Program-made: the position numbers and the translations under genes
The notes under the pieces: generated by a model
Told to the model about the DNA's origin: nothing
What the model saw: only the letters and a program-made list of their open reading frames with translations
The model's database searches: none
From: Paenibacillus borealis
Lineage (GTDB): Bacteria > Bacillota > Bacilli > Paenibacillales > Paenibacillaceae
Assembly (NCBI RefSeq): GCF_000758665.1
Contig: NZ_CP009285.1
Span: forward strand, 1,054,001 to 1,118,000
DNA length: 64,000 nt
Direction of reading: 5' to 3'
Shown: piece after piece, positions 19,341-28,489 of the stretch
Position numbering within the stretch: the stretch's first letter is position 1
Layout of the letters: each line of letters begins with the position of its first letter

Positions 19341-21878
19341 ATGAATCAACTGCAAATCAACCTGACGAACTGGGAATTTAGAGCCTGCGGAGATGAAGCG
19401 TGGCTTCCGGCCATCGTACCGGGAACGGTACACACGGATCTGCTCCGGAGTGGAGTTATAGATCAGCCCTTCTATGGAACCAATGAACATGACCTGCAAT
19501 GGATCGACAAGAAGAACTGGGAATACAGAACCGTACTTACATTAGAAGAGAAGTGGCAGACGCTGGCGGTTACGGAGCTGGTATTCGCCGGACTGGATAC
19601 GTATGCAGATGTATATGTCAACAATGTTCATGCCCTGTCCGCAGACAATATGTTCCGCTCCTGGACCGTGAATGTGAAGGGCCTTCTGCAGGCGGGAGAG
19701 AATGAGATCCGCATTATATTCCGCTCGGTGGTGACCGAGGATCTGCCGAAGCTGGCACAGCTGGGCTATGATCTGCCTGCACCGAATGACCAGTCCGAGC
19801 TTGGGGGGCTTCAGGAGCAGCGGATCAGTGTATTTGCCCGCAAAGCGCCGTACCACTATGGATGGGACTGGGGTCCGAGATTCCTGACCAGCGGCATCTG
19901 GCGTGAAGCCGTGCTGGAAGGCCGGGACATTGCGGTCATTAAGGATCTGTACATCCGCCAGAATGCGGTGAATGCACAGGAAGCGCGGCTGACGGCTGTA
20001 GTTGAAGTGGATGCTCCGGAAGCGTGGAGCGGTATGCTGCGTGTAACTGCAGAGGGGCAGGAATGGATGAAGGCAGCTTCGCTGGTACCGGGCAATCAGG
20101 TGGTAGAACTGGAGCTGGTCATCGATACGCCGCGCCTGTGGTGGTGTAACGGGCTGGGTCTACCTGAGCTGTACAATTTCCGTGCAGAGCTGCTGCAGGC
20201 AGAGGAAGCGGTAGCCGTGTCGGAGGTTAAGACAGGGCTGCGGGAAATTAAGCTGGTCCGTACACCGGATGAGCACGGGGCTTCGTTCCGTTTTGAGCTG
20301 AACGGGGTACCGGTCTTCGCTAAGGGATCTAATCATATCCCAAACGACAGCTTCATAACTGAGGTTACGGAAGAACGTTACCGCCATGAGATTGCTACAG
20401 CAGTGGAATCCAATATGAATATGCTGCGTGTGTGGGGCGGCGGATTCTATGAAGAGGAAGCTTTCTACCGGTTGTGTGATGAGTACGGTCTGCTGGTGTG
20501 GCAGGACTTCATGTTCGCGTGCAGCATGTACCCGGGAGATGTGCCGTTCTTGAACAATGTCCGCGAGGAAGCGGTATATAATGTCCGCAGACTGCGGAAT
20601 CACCCGTCCATTGCTGTATGGTGCGGGAACAATGAGATTGATTCGGCCTGGTCGCAATTCGAGGAGAATATGGGCTGGGGCTGGAAGGAGAAGCTGAGTG
20701 CTGATATCCGCCAGACCTTATGGGCTGCGTATGAAGAAATCTTCCATAAGATTCTGCCTGAGGCCGTTGCTGCCAATCATCCGGGTGTAGATTACTGGCC
20801 GTCATCTCCGCTGCGTGAGCTTACCCGCGGTCAGGATCAGCATGCTACGCGGATTATGGGCGAAGGCGATATCCATTACTGGGGAGTATGGCACGGGATC
20901 GAGCCTTTTGAGAACTATAACCTTAAGGTTGGCCGCTTCATGAGCGAATACGGCTTCCAGTCCTTCCCGGAGCTGAAGTCGGTGCTCAGCTATGCGGAAG
21001 AAGAGGATATGGCGCTGGAATCCAAGGTGATGCTGGCCCATCAGAAGAACGGACGGGGTAACCAGCTGATCAAGGAATACATGGATATGTATCTGCCGCA
21101 GCCTAAGGATTTCAGAGGCTTCCTGTACATGAGCCAGGTGCTTCAGGCGGAAGCGATCCGCATCGCGATTGAGAGCCACCGCCGGAACAAGCCTTATTGC
21201 ATGGGCACGCTGTACTGGCAGATGAATGACTGCTGGCCGGTAGCTTCCTGGGCGGGTATGGACTATTACGGGCGCTGGAAGGCGCTGCAATATACCGTGC
21301 GCAAATCCTTCAAGGATGTGCTGCTGTCCATTGACGGTACGGACGGGGAGACGCTCAAGGTTCACGCTGTCTCCGACCGGCGTCAGGCGCTGGACGGCGA
21401 GCTCGTAATCCGGCTTCATGACTTCAGCGGCGCGCTGCTGCGGGAATGGTCGCAGCCGGTAACGCTGGCGGCGGATTCGGCAGAGGTGGTATTCACGCTG
21501 CCGGTTGCTGAATTGCTGGAAGGCCGTGAGCCGGCACAAGTGCTGCTGGTGGCTTCCCTGGTGGAAGGCGGACAGGTGCTGGAGCGGAGGGAGCATTACT
21601 TCGCGGCAGCCAAGGACATTCCGCTCAGCAAGCCGGTGATTACGGTGACGGAAGTGCCGGGCAGCGCCGGGAAGAGCTTCACACTCAGCAGCGATGTGCT
21701 GGCGAGAGGCGTGCATCTGACCGTAGAAGAAGAGGGCATCTTCTCCGACAACTTCTTCGACCTGCTTCCGGGCGAGCCGAAGACGGTAGAGTTTGCGCTC
21801 AGCAGCAGCGGAGAAGCGGACTTCACGCCGGCCGCTCCGACGGGGCTTGTGGTCCGCTCGATGGCGGATTATATCTAG
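19341..21878 (+). CDS. Beta-mannosidase, GH2 family
   Basis: 845 residues from the ATG at 19341, chosen because AGGAGG lies 4 bp upstream; the longer frame from 19242 lacks a site. The order is an N-terminal jelly-roll (TNWEFRACGDEAWLPAIVPG), an immunoglobulin-like domain, and a TIM barrel with MLRVWGGGFYEEEAFYRLCD. The probable acid/base is Glu432 (WCGNNE) and the probable nucleophile Glu536 (MSEYGFQSFPE), followed by MGTLYWQMNDCWPV. There is no signal peptide, so it hydrolyses imported beta-1,4-manno-oligosaccharides to mannose in the cytoplasm. It is divergent from the sugar-importer operon and shares its control region. Confidence 0.92.
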   Translation: MNQLQINLTNWEFRACGDEAWLPAIVPGTVHTDLLRSGVIDQPFYGTNEHDLQWIDKKNWEYRTVLTLEEKWQTLAVTELVFAGLDTYADVYVNNVHALSADNMFRSWTVNVKGLLQAGENEIRIIFRSVVTEDLPKLAQLGYDLPAPNDQSELGGLQEQRISVFARKAPYHYGWDWGPRFLTSGIWREAVLEGRDIAVIKDLYIRQNAVNAQEARLTAVVEVDAPEAWSGMLRVTAEGQEWMKAASLVPGNQVVELELVIDTPRLWWCNGLGLPELYNFRAELLQAEEAVAVSEVKTGLREIKLVRTPDEHGASFRFELNGVPVFAKGSNHIPNDSFITEVTEERYRHEIATAVESNMNMLRVWGGGFYEEEAFYRLCDEYGLLVWQDFMFACSMYPGDVPFLNNVREEAVYNVRRLRNHPSIAVWCGNNEIDSAWSQFEENMGWGWKEKLSADIRQTLWAAYEEIFHKILPEAVAANHPGVDYWPSSPLRELTRGQDQHATRIMGEGDIHYWGVWHGIEPFENYNLKVGRFMSEYGFQSFPELKSVLSYAEEEDMALESKVMLAHQKNGRGNQLIKEYMDMYLPQPKDFRGFLYMSQVLQAEAIRIAIESHRRNKPYCMGTLYWQMNDCWPVASWAGMDYYGRWKALQYTVRKSFKDVLLSIDGTDGETLKVHAVSDRRQALDGELVIRLHDFSGALLREWSQPVTLAADSAEVVFTLPVAELLEGREPAQVLLVASLVEGGQVLERREHYFAAAKDIPLSKPVITVTEVPGSAGKSFTLSSDVLARGVHLTVEEEGIFSDNFFDLLPGEPKTVEFALSSSGEADFTPAAPTGLVVRSMADYI

Positions 21879-21994
21879 GATAACCTGTTGTCCGGGAAGC
21901 CCGGCTGGTTGGTGGCCGGGTGAGCCGGGGGCAGAACGATACAGTTAGACAGGCTAGGTAAGATAGAGCTGTGTAGATAGGATAGGACGGCTAG

Positions 21995-22165
21995 AACGAG
22001 ATGACATAGGGCGGGAAAGCCAGAACGGAATGACACAGGGCGGGACTGCCAGAACGGAATGACACAGGGCGGGACTGCCAGAACGGAATGACACAGGGCG
22101 AGACGGCCGAACGAGATGACACAGGGCGGGACGGCCAGAACGAGATGACGCAGAACAGGGCGGCA
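21995..22165. repeat. 29-bp tandem repeat
   Basis: About six units with a 29-bp period, based on AGAACGGAATGACACAGGG then CGGGACTGCC; three central units (starting 22021, 22050, 22079) are almost identical and the outer ones diverge. It lies in the 695-bp gap between the beta-mannosidase and alpha-galactosidase genes. The frames it creates are low-complexity and were not accepted as genes. Confidence 0.85.
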
Positions 22166-22240
22166 GAACGAAACAACCCTGAGCAGGGTTACTCAGTAAA
22201 ATAGACTAAGCGTTTGCTTATGTTGCTGCCACAGCGGTCT

Positions 22241-22421
22241 TGCGGACTGAAATGACTTTATTTCCGGAAATATGCCATTATTTTGATTCTTGCGGACACA
22301 GGGGACCTTATTTTCTGCAGTAAGGGGCATTTGGACGATAAATAGGACCAATAAGGGCTTCTGAGTCCGCGTGGCGGGAAAAAACGGCGTTTTCAGCGAA
22401 ATAACGGATTTCCAGTCCGCA
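22241..22421. repeat. Nested inverted-repeat intergenic element, family 2, copy 1
   Basis: The outer arm TGCGGACTG (from 22241) pairs with CAGTCCGCA (ending 22421). The inner arm CGGACACAG (from 22293) pairs with CTGAGTCCG (ending 22369), and both pairings continue imperfectly for about 20 bp. Arm spacing is 50, about 62 and 50 bp, the same as at 34250 and 45996. It lies directly upstream of the alpha-galactosidase gene. Confidence 0.75.
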
Positions 22422-22573
22422 TGGACCTGCTCCGCAGCTGGAGATTGAGCTTGTACGGCATAGACCTTGCGCTGGACAGCGAACGAAGATTTGAGGTAGT
22501 CACTGGGATGGGCCGGGTTACGCAGGCTTCAGGTTGTGTTTTATTAATTATCAGGAGAGAAGGAATCAGGACC

Positions 22574-24727
22574 ATGGCGATATGGGTTCAGGAAGACAAG
22601 GGGATATTCCACCTGCAGAGCACAGGGATGAGTTATGTGATCGGGCTGGTGAATGGTTATCCGGCGCATCTCTATTGGGGAGGGCGGCTGCGTGAGGGCA
22701 GCAATCTGGACGGTTTGCTCCTGCCGGTGGCCCACGGCTCGCTGGACCGGCTGCCGCAGGAATATCCGCAATATGGGACGGGGGATTTCCGCGTTCCCGC
22801 CTATCAGGCCAAACTGGAGGACGGAACACGGGTCACCGAGCTGCGCTACAGCGGGTACCGCGTGACCGAAGGCAAACCGGAGCTTGCCGGATTGCCTTCC
22901 GTGTATGTGGAATCACCGGAGGAAGCAGATACGCTGGAGCTGATTCTTAAGGATGATTACGCCAAGCTGACCGTGACCCTGCGTTATACGGTATATAAGA
23001 AACGGAATGTAATAGCACGTTCCGTAGAGTTCACCAATGACGGTCCGGCAGCGCTGCAGCTGCAGCGCGCCCTTAGTGCCACCGTGGATTTCCCGGCGGC
23101 AGACATGGATATGATCTACCTGTCCGGGGCCTGGTCACGGGAGGCCCAGATTACCCGCAGACGTCTGGAGCAGGGCAACTCTGCGATCCAGAGCCGGCGC
23201 GGAATGAGCAGCCATCAGCATAATCCGTTTGCAGCGCTGGCTAAGTCCGGTGCCGATGAGAATCAAGGTGAGGTGTTCGGTTTCTCCCTGGTATACAGCG
23301 GCAACTTTGAGGCCGAGGCTGAGGTCGATCCCTTCAAGACCACCCGGTTTACCATCGGCCTGAATTCCTTCGATTTCTCCTGGCAGCTGGAGCCGGGCGG
23401 ACACTTCCAGACCCCGGAAGCTGTTATGGTCTATTCGGGACAGGGGATCGGCGAGATGTCGCGAACGTATCACCATCTGTACCGGACCCGTCTCTGCAGA
23501 GGGCAGTACAGGGACAAAGAGCGTCCTATTCTGGTGAACAACTGGGAAGCGACGTATTTCGATTTCAACACCGACAAGCTGGAGGCGATTGCCGCCGAAG
23601 GGGCGAAGCTCGGCATTGAGCTGTTCGTGCTGGACGACGGCTGGTTCGGCAAACGGGATGCGGATAATTCCTCGCTCGGCGACTGGGTCGAGGATCTGCG
23701 CAAGCTGCCCGGCGGGTTATCTGATCTGGCACAGCGGGTGAACGGCCATGGCCTTAAGTTCGGCCTGTGGGTTGAGCCGGAGATGATCTCGCCGGACAGC
23801 GATCTGTACCGCAGCCATCCGGACTGGTGCCTGCATGTTCCGGGCCGCCACCGCACGGAAATCCGCTGGCAACTGGTGCTGGACTATACCAGGGAAGAGG
23901 TGCGGGAGTATATTTTCGAATCGCTTAGCCGCGTCTTCTCTTCAGTTCCGGTAACCTACATCAAATGGGATATGAACCGCTGTCTGACCGAGATCGGCTC
24001 GGCGCAGCTTCCGGCAGAACGCCAGGAAGAAACGGCCCACCGTTATGTGCTCGGACTGTACGACCTGTTAGAGCGGCTGACTACGGCATTCCCGCATATT
24101 CTGTTCGAGAGCTGCTGCAGCGGCGGCGGACGTTTCGATCCCGGCATGCTCTACTATATGCCGCAGACCTGGACCAGCGATGATACTGATGCAGTAGAAC
24201 GCCTGAAGATCCAGTACGGTACAAGCCTCGTCTATCCGGTCAGTGCGATGGGAGCGCATGTCTCAGCGGTGCCGAATCATCAGGTGGGCCGGTTCACACC
24301 GCTGTGCTTCCGGGGAGACGTAGCTATGTCCGGCAACTTCGGTTATGAGCTCGATCTGACGAAGTTCACTCCGGAGGAGAAGGAGCTGGCGAAGGCGCAA
24401 GTAGCGAATTATAAGGAAATCCGCAGCCTGGTGCAGCAGGGTAATCTGTACCGGCTGGAGAGTCCATTCGAGGGCAACGATACGGCTTGGATGTTCGTCT
24501 CGGATGATCAGCGCGAGGCGCTGGTCTATTATTTCCGGGTACTGGCGGTGCCGCACCCGCCGCGCCGGATGCTGCTGCTCAGCGGTCTGAACCCGGACTT
24601 CGATTACCGCATTGAAGACAGCGGAGAAGTCTACGGCGGCGACTGCCTGATGCAGGCGGGTCTGCTGCTGCCGGAGCTCCAGCGGGACTTCGTGAGCGGC
24701 TGCTACCGCTTGAAGGCTGAACAATAA
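22574..24727 (+). CDS. Alpha-galactosidase, GH36
   Basis: 717 residues from the ATG at 22574. AGGAGAGAAGGA precedes it; the upstream extension to 22421 runs through the repeat element and was rejected. A beta-supersandwich N-domain is followed by a TIM barrel with LDDGWFGKRD, nucleophile Asp466 (YIKWDMNR), SCCSGGGRFD and acid/base Asp536 (TSDDTDA). The 70-residue gap between the catalytic Asp residues equals that of characterised GH36 enzymes. It is cytoplasmic and removes alpha-1,6-galactose from imported galacto(manno)oligosaccharides or raffinose-type sugars. Its position after beta-mannosidase favours galactomannan. Confidence 0.95.
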   Translation: MAIWVQEDKGIFHLQSTGMSYVIGLVNGYPAHLYWGGRLREGSNLDGLLLPVAHGSLDRLPQEYPQYGTGDFRVPAYQAKLEDGTRVTELRYSGYRVTEGKPELAGLPSVYVESPEEADTLELILKDDYAKLTVTLRYTVYKKRNVIARSVEFTNDGPAALQLQRALSATVDFPAADMDMIYLSGAWSREAQITRRRLEQGNSAIQSRRGMSSHQHNPFAALAKSGADENQGEVFGFSLVYSGNFEAEAEVDPFKTTRFTIGLNSFDFSWQLEPGGHFQTPEAVMVYSGQGIGEMSRTYHHLYRTRLCRGQYRDKERPILVNNWEATYFDFNTDKLEAIAAEGAKLGIELFVLDDGWFGKRDADNSSLGDWVEDLRKLPGGLSDLAQRVNGHGLKFGLWVEPEMISPDSDLYRSHPDWCLHVPGRHRTEIRWQLVLDYTREEVREYIFESLSRVFSSVPVTYIKWDMNRCLTEIGSAQLPAERQEETAHRYVLGLYDLLERLTTAFPHILFESCCSGGGRFDPGMLYYMPQTWTSDDTDAVERLKIQYGTSLVYPVSAMGAHVSAVPNHQVGRFTPLCFRGDVAMSGNFGYELDLTKFTPEEKELAKAQVANYKEIRSLVQQGNLYRLESPFEGNDTAWMFVSDDQREALVYYFRVLAVPHPPRRMLLLSGLNPDFDYRIEDSGEVYGGDCLMQAGLLLPELQRDFVSGCYRLKAEQ

Positions 24728-24746
24728 ACAACAGGCAGATCATAAA

Positions 24747-24785
24747 GGAAGGGGGAAGCCGGGGAAACCTTGGCTTCCCTTGTTG
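24747..24785 (+). terminator. Terminator after alpha-galactosidase
   Basis: GGGAAGCC and GGCTTCCC form the stem around an 11-base spacer that can pair further, followed by TTGTTGCTGT. It lies about 20-50 bp after the stop codon. Confidence 0.7.
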
Positions 24786-24839
24786 CTGTATAGAAAACTG
24801 CAGCATGTGAATAATTAGGGATGCGGCAAAGGGGGAGCA

Positions 24840-25085
24840 GCAGTAGCAGACGTAGCCAGATGTAGCAAATATAGCAGCAGTAGCAGAAGCAGCAGAAGCA
24901 GATGAAGCAGATGAGGTAGCATTAGCAGACGTAGCCAGATGTAGCAAATATAGCAGCAGTAGCAGAAGCAGCAGAAATAGCAGTAGCAGACGTAACAGAT
25001 GAAGCAGATGAAGTAGCATTAACAGACGCAGCCAAATGTAGTAGACGTAGCAGAAGTAGCAGATGAAGCAGACGTAGCAGCTATA
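24840..25085. repeat. TAGCAG-rich low-complexity repeat with a 54-bp duplication
   Basis: A stretch made of TAGCAG, GAAGCAG and GATGAAG words. A 54-bp block at 24844-24897 recurs at 24923-24976 (79-bp offset), and a decayed third copy starts near 24982. All three minus-strand frames give Leu/Ser/Ala runs with no gene character. Confidence 0.85.
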
Positions 25086-25296
25086 CTCCCTTTGCCGTTA
25101 TTTGTCGGTTTTTGTTAGCTTCGGTTCGGATATAGAATTAAGCAGGTTAACTGTAAATAGGCTGAACTTCATTTCCCGAGAGCCGCGGCTGAGTCGAACG
25201 ATATTCACCTGATAGATTGTACTTGAGTATGCCCGATTCAGAAGGAGTCTGCGCTTGCCAGTATATAGAGAGTAAACCATGTGCAGCGTATAGCGG

Positions 25297-25483
25297 TTAA
25301 TTGTATTTAATGCAACTAAAGAGCGGCAAACAAACCGGATTCCCGGGTTAACTGTATTCTGTACAATTAAAAATAGAGATAGCTCCTCCTTTACGGAATA
25401 TAGGGGTTTTTAACTGTATAAACTGCAATTAAAACGCCCGTAGCGCTATAAATGATCGTTTTAGTTGTACGAAATACAGTTAG
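25297..25483. repeat. Four-palindrome intergenic element, family 1, copy 2
   Basis: Palindromes at 25297-25319, 25348-25370, 25410-25432 and 25461-25483, each with 9-bp arms and a 5-base centre. Start distances are 51, 62 and 51 bp, exactly as in the copy at 11440. The second palindrome is identical in both copies; the DNA between palindromes has diverged much more. It lies upstream of the DUF2294-like gene. Confidence 0.85.
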
Positions 25484-25664
25484 AACAGAGCTGGAGTAGA
25501 GCTGGAACGCTGGTCTAGCAGCAAACTGCTGCAATTCCGTTCAAGTAAAGCATTCGGTGTGTGAATCCGGTGTGAATCAGGCAGATTTCAGTTCATTCCA
25601 CATAGCTATTAACTTGGTATCGTTCGGGTTTGGCGTTACTTTCATGTTATATTTAGCTTTTTTC

Positions 25665-25693
25665 TTGCCGGAAAACCTAGAATTATGTATAAT
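25665..25693 (+). promoter_or_regulatory. Promoter of the DUF2294-like gene
   Basis: TTGCCG, a 17-bp spacer, then a perfect TATAAT. The expected transcript starts near 25700, giving a leader of about 46 bp before the ATG at 25746. SigA-type. Confidence 0.6.
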
Positions 25694-25745
25694 AGCAATT
25701 ATTATCGATGTGAATGTACGATATTCTGTTTTCGAAGGTGGTTTC

Positions 25746-26090
25746 ATGGCAGAACTGGAAAACAGCGAGCAGAAGAAAAAGATGTGCCAGATCTACAATG
25801 AGATCTCCAAGGAATTGTTTGGTTTCGGGACGACCCTGCTCCGCGTTACTGTCGATCAGCGGGTCATTACCTTTCACGCCAAGCACCGCAGATCTCCACG
25901 GTCGACCGCCCTGGAAGGGGAAGCGCCGGAGCTTAAGCAGGAAGTGGACTTCCGGATGTCGCTGCTGTTTAAGAAGAGATTCAAAGAACGCCTTGAAGCA
26001 GAGATGGGCTTAACGATTGAGGTTCTGCTGAGAGATTATGATGCACCAACCGGATGGGCCTTTACCAATATGATATTGGCCGGGGAATGA
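25746..26090 (+). CDS. DUF2294-like small soluble protein
   Basis: 114 residues from the ATG at 25746. GAAGGTGG lies 5-12 bp upstream and the promoter lies inside the longer frame, which excludes earlier starts. The sequence (CQIYNEISKELFGFGTTLLR, then VTFHAK-like strand, FKERLEAEMGLTIEVLLRDYD, GWAFTNMIL) follows the DUF2294 layout: an N-terminal helix, a charged helix, then a strand ending in a dipeptide of Asp residues. The family has no firmly established role. It is monocistronic, with a terminator at 26196. Confidence 0.65.
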   Translation: MAELENSEQKKKMCQIYNEISKELFGFGTTLLRVTVDQRVITFHAKHRRSPRSTALEGEAPELKQEVDFRMSLLFKKRFKERLEAEMGLTIEVLLRDYDAPTGWAFTNMILAGE

Positions 26091-26195
26091 AGCATTTCAG
26101 TCAATGAATTTTGAATATCTCGGATTTTTGCTTTTGATCTATCTTAAGCGAAGACCGTCCTTCTATAACGGGGTAGCTCTTTCCTTTGTTTACAC

Positions 26196-26241
26196 AAAGA
26201 AAAGTGTTCTTGTTCCTACAAGAATGCTTTTCTTTTTTTTG
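26196..26241 (+). terminator. Strong terminator
   Basis: AAAGAAAAG...GTTCTTG pairs with CAAGAA...CTTTTCTTT across a 6-base loop, followed by eight T. It lies 105 bp after the DUF2294-like stop and 165 bp before the purine operon. The natural reading is the end of the DUF2294 transcript. A leader attenuator for the following operon is possible, but no purine riboswitch core was found between 26091 and 26405. Confidence 0.8.
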
Positions 26242-26405
26242 TGAAAAAATAAGGCAAACGAAGATTTTATTACCAACAGGGGGTGCTGCTGATCCGTTGT
26301 CTGCTGCCGTTTGTTTAATGGAAGACTGACAGAACATGCCGTGTTTATAGGATGACCGCTGGAATTGTACCGCATATTTAATTACATTTGGGAGGTTATT
26401 TACTA

Positions 26406-27506
26406 ATGAATAAACTAATGACTACAGGCTTTGCTCTTGCTTTGACTTCTCTGCTTGCCGCTTGCGGCAACTCCGGTACTAACAATGCTGCTGCGACAAA
26501 CGGCGCCGGCACGAATAGCGCATCCGCGACGGAAACGGCATCCTCGGGTGCACCAACGGAGCTGGTAGTTTCAACCTGGGGGTTCTCGGAGGATTTCTTC
26601 AAGGAAGCCGTCTACGCCCCGTTTGAGAAAGAGCATAATGTCAAAATCGTCGTCGAGATCGGCAACAACGCTGAGCGCCTGAACAAAATCCGCCAGGGCA
26701 GCTCTGATGTGGATGTAGTCTACCTGTCTGACTATTATGCGCAGCAGGCTATCAATGAAGGTCTGTTCGAAACGATCGACCACAGCAAAATTCCGAACAT
26801 CGATAAAATCTATGATATTGCCAAAGCGCCGCTCGGCGAAGAATATGGTCCGGCGTACACCGTTGGCCGTCTGGGAATTGCCTATAACCCGGCACTTGTT
26901 GATGGAGAAGTGGGTTCATGGGCAGATATGTGGAGTAAGTTCGACAAGAATCTGGCGCTGCCGGCGATTACTGCCACAGCGGGTCCAATGATTGTGGATG
27001 CGGCATCGCTCGTGTCGGGTGGTACAGAGTTCAATGAAGACGGAGCCTTCACCAAGCTGAAGGAGCTGGACAGCAATGTGGTTAAATACTACTCCCAGAC
27101 TTCGGAGTATGTGAATATGTTCGGCCAGGAGGAAATTGCCGGCGGTCCGATTATGGAAATGTACTTCAAGGATCTCCAGGCTGCCGTGCCGGATGCCAAG
27201 TTCGTAGCACCGTCTGAAGGTGCGTATGCCGTAATGAATACGGTCAACGTGGTCAAAGGCAGTGACAACAAAGAGCTTGCCGAAGAATTCATCAACTGGC
27301 AGCTGAGCCAGGAAGTGCAGGAGAAATCGGCTAAAGCCAAAGTCGATTCCCCGGTAAACACAGAAGTTGTGCTGACGGACGAAGAAGCAGTAGGCGTAAC
27401 GTACGGTGCAGAGGTAATCAGCAAGCTGCGCAAGCTGGACATGTCCTTCGTGAACGAGCACATCTCCGTGTGGACTGACCGCTTCAACCGTGAGATTGGC
27501 GGCTAA
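26406..27506 (+). CDS. Solute-binding lipoprotein of PotD type (putative purine nucleoside importer)
   Basis: 366 residues from the ATG at 26406 (GGGAGG 9-14 bp upstream). The lipobox is LAAC with Cys20. The mature part is a periplasmic-binding fold of the polyamine/iron SBP type (LVVSTWGFSEDFFKEAV, DVVYLSDYYAQQAINEGLF, GRLGIAYNP, VNVVKGSDNKELAEEFINW). Polyamine binding would be the default reading for PotD. The operon partners (nucleoside hydrolase, adenine deaminase) point to nucleosides or purine bases as cargo (inference). Next gene starts 2 bp later. Confidence 0.85.
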   Translation: MNKLMTTGFALALTSLLAACGNSGTNNAAATNGAGTNSASATETASSGAPTELVVSTWGFSEDFFKEAVYAPFEKEHNVKIVVEIGNNAERLNKIRQGSSDVDVVYLSDYYAQQAINEGLFETIDHSKIPNIDKIYDIAKAPLGEEYGPAYTVGRLGIAYNPALVDGEVGSWADMWSKFDKNLALPAITATAGPMIVDAASLVSGGTEFNEDGAFTKLKELDSNVVKYYSQTSEYVNMFGQEEIAGGPIMEMYFKDLQAAVPDAKFVAPSEGAYAVMNTVNVVKGSDNKELAEEFINWQLSQEVQEKSAKAKVDSPVNTEVVLTDEEAVGVTYGAEVISKLRKLDMSFVNEHISVWTDRFNREIGG

Positions 27507-27508
27507 GG

Positions 27509-28489
27509 ATGACAGGGCGTAAAAAAGTCATTCTCGATGTAGATACAGGGGTGGATGACGCGCTGGCAATTATGCTGGCCGTCACGAGCGGACAGCTTGA
27601 CATTCTGGGGATCACCACAGTCAGCGGCAACGTCTCGCTGGATCAGGCGACCCTGAATACCTGCAAAATTCTGGAGCTGCTCGGCGTGTCCGGCCAGATC
27701 CCGGTCTTCCGCGGTGCGGACAAGCCGCTTGTCCGCGATACCGTGTTCGAGCACCGTGTACACGGCTCGGACGGCATCGGCGGTGCACTGGCCGATATGG
27801 CGGTAACGAAACGGGCGGAAGCAGAGCGGGCGGAGGACTTCATCATCCGCCAGGTGCTGGCACATTCCGGTGAGGTCACGCTGATTATGACCGCGCCGCT
27901 GACCAATCTGGCGCGCGCGCTGCACAAATGTCCGGAGCTTACGCAGCATGCCGCCGAAGTGATTGTGATGGGCGGTGTTGTACAGGGCTTCGGCAATATT
28001 ACACCGACGGCGGAATACAACATGTATGTAGATCCGGAGGCGGCTAAGCTGGTACTGGCTGCGGGCTTCCCGCAGCTGACGCTGGTCGGGCTGGATGTTA
28101 CCCGCCGGGCGCTGCTCAGCGCGGAGGATATCGCGAAGCTGCGCATTCCGGCGGTTCGCGAGTATGTAGAGAGAAGTACGGCGGACTACCGTACGCGCTA
28201 TTTTGAACGCAACGGGGTGCAGGCTTGTGCGCTGCATGATCCACTGGCAGTGGGTGTGGCGCTGAACAGGGAGTTTGTTAACGTGCAGAAGTATTATGTG
28301 GACGTGGAAACCCGCAGCGAGCTATGCGACGGGCAGACGGTCTGCGATTTCCAGAACAGGCTGGACAAGCCGGCCAATGCCGGTGTCTGTCTGGAGGTGG
28401 ACGCGCCGGCTTTTCTGGAGTGCTTCATTAATAGCCTGAATAGCTTGAATCAAGAACCGAAGAAGGACGGGAGTCATGAGAATGAATAA
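27509..28489 (+). CDS. Inosine-uridine-preferring nucleoside hydrolase
   Basis: 326 residues. The N-terminal calcium-binding motif ILDVDTGVDDALA (Asp10, Asp12, Asp16, Asp17), GADKPLVRDT, VHGSDGIGG, VIVMGGVVQGFGNITPTAEYN and the late HDPLAVGVAL are all diagnostic of the IunH family. It cleaves the N-glycosidic bond of nucleosides to a free base and ribose in the cytoplasm. It starts 2 bp after the binding-protein stop and overlaps the first permease gene by 14 bp. It would feed adenine to the deaminase at the end of the operon. Confidence 0.93.
   Translation: MTGRKKVILDVDTGVDDALAIMLAVTSGQLDILGITTVSGNVSLDQATLNTCKILELLGVSGQIPVFRGADKPLVRDTVFEHRVHGSDGIGGALADMAVTKRAEAERAEDFIIRQVLAHSGEVTLIMTAPLTNLARALHKCPELTQHAAEVIVMGGVVQGFGNITPTAEYNMYVDPEAAKLVLAAGFPQLTLVGLDVTRRALLSAEDIAKLRIPAVREYVERSTADYRTRYFERNGVQACALHDPLAVGVALNREFVNVQKYYVDVETRSELCDGQTVCDFQNRLDKPANAGVCLEVDAPAFLECFINSLNSLNQEPKKDGSHENE

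Noticed and set aside
22421..22573. N-terminal extension of alpha-galactosidase
   Set aside because: It begins within the nested repeat element and has no ribosome site; the ATG at 22574 does and gives the usual GH36 length.
26091..26405. Purine or other riboswitch before the nucleoside-import operon
   Set aside because: No conserved purine, PRPP/ykkC or similar core was recognised by eye; only a terminator and a weak pairing are present.
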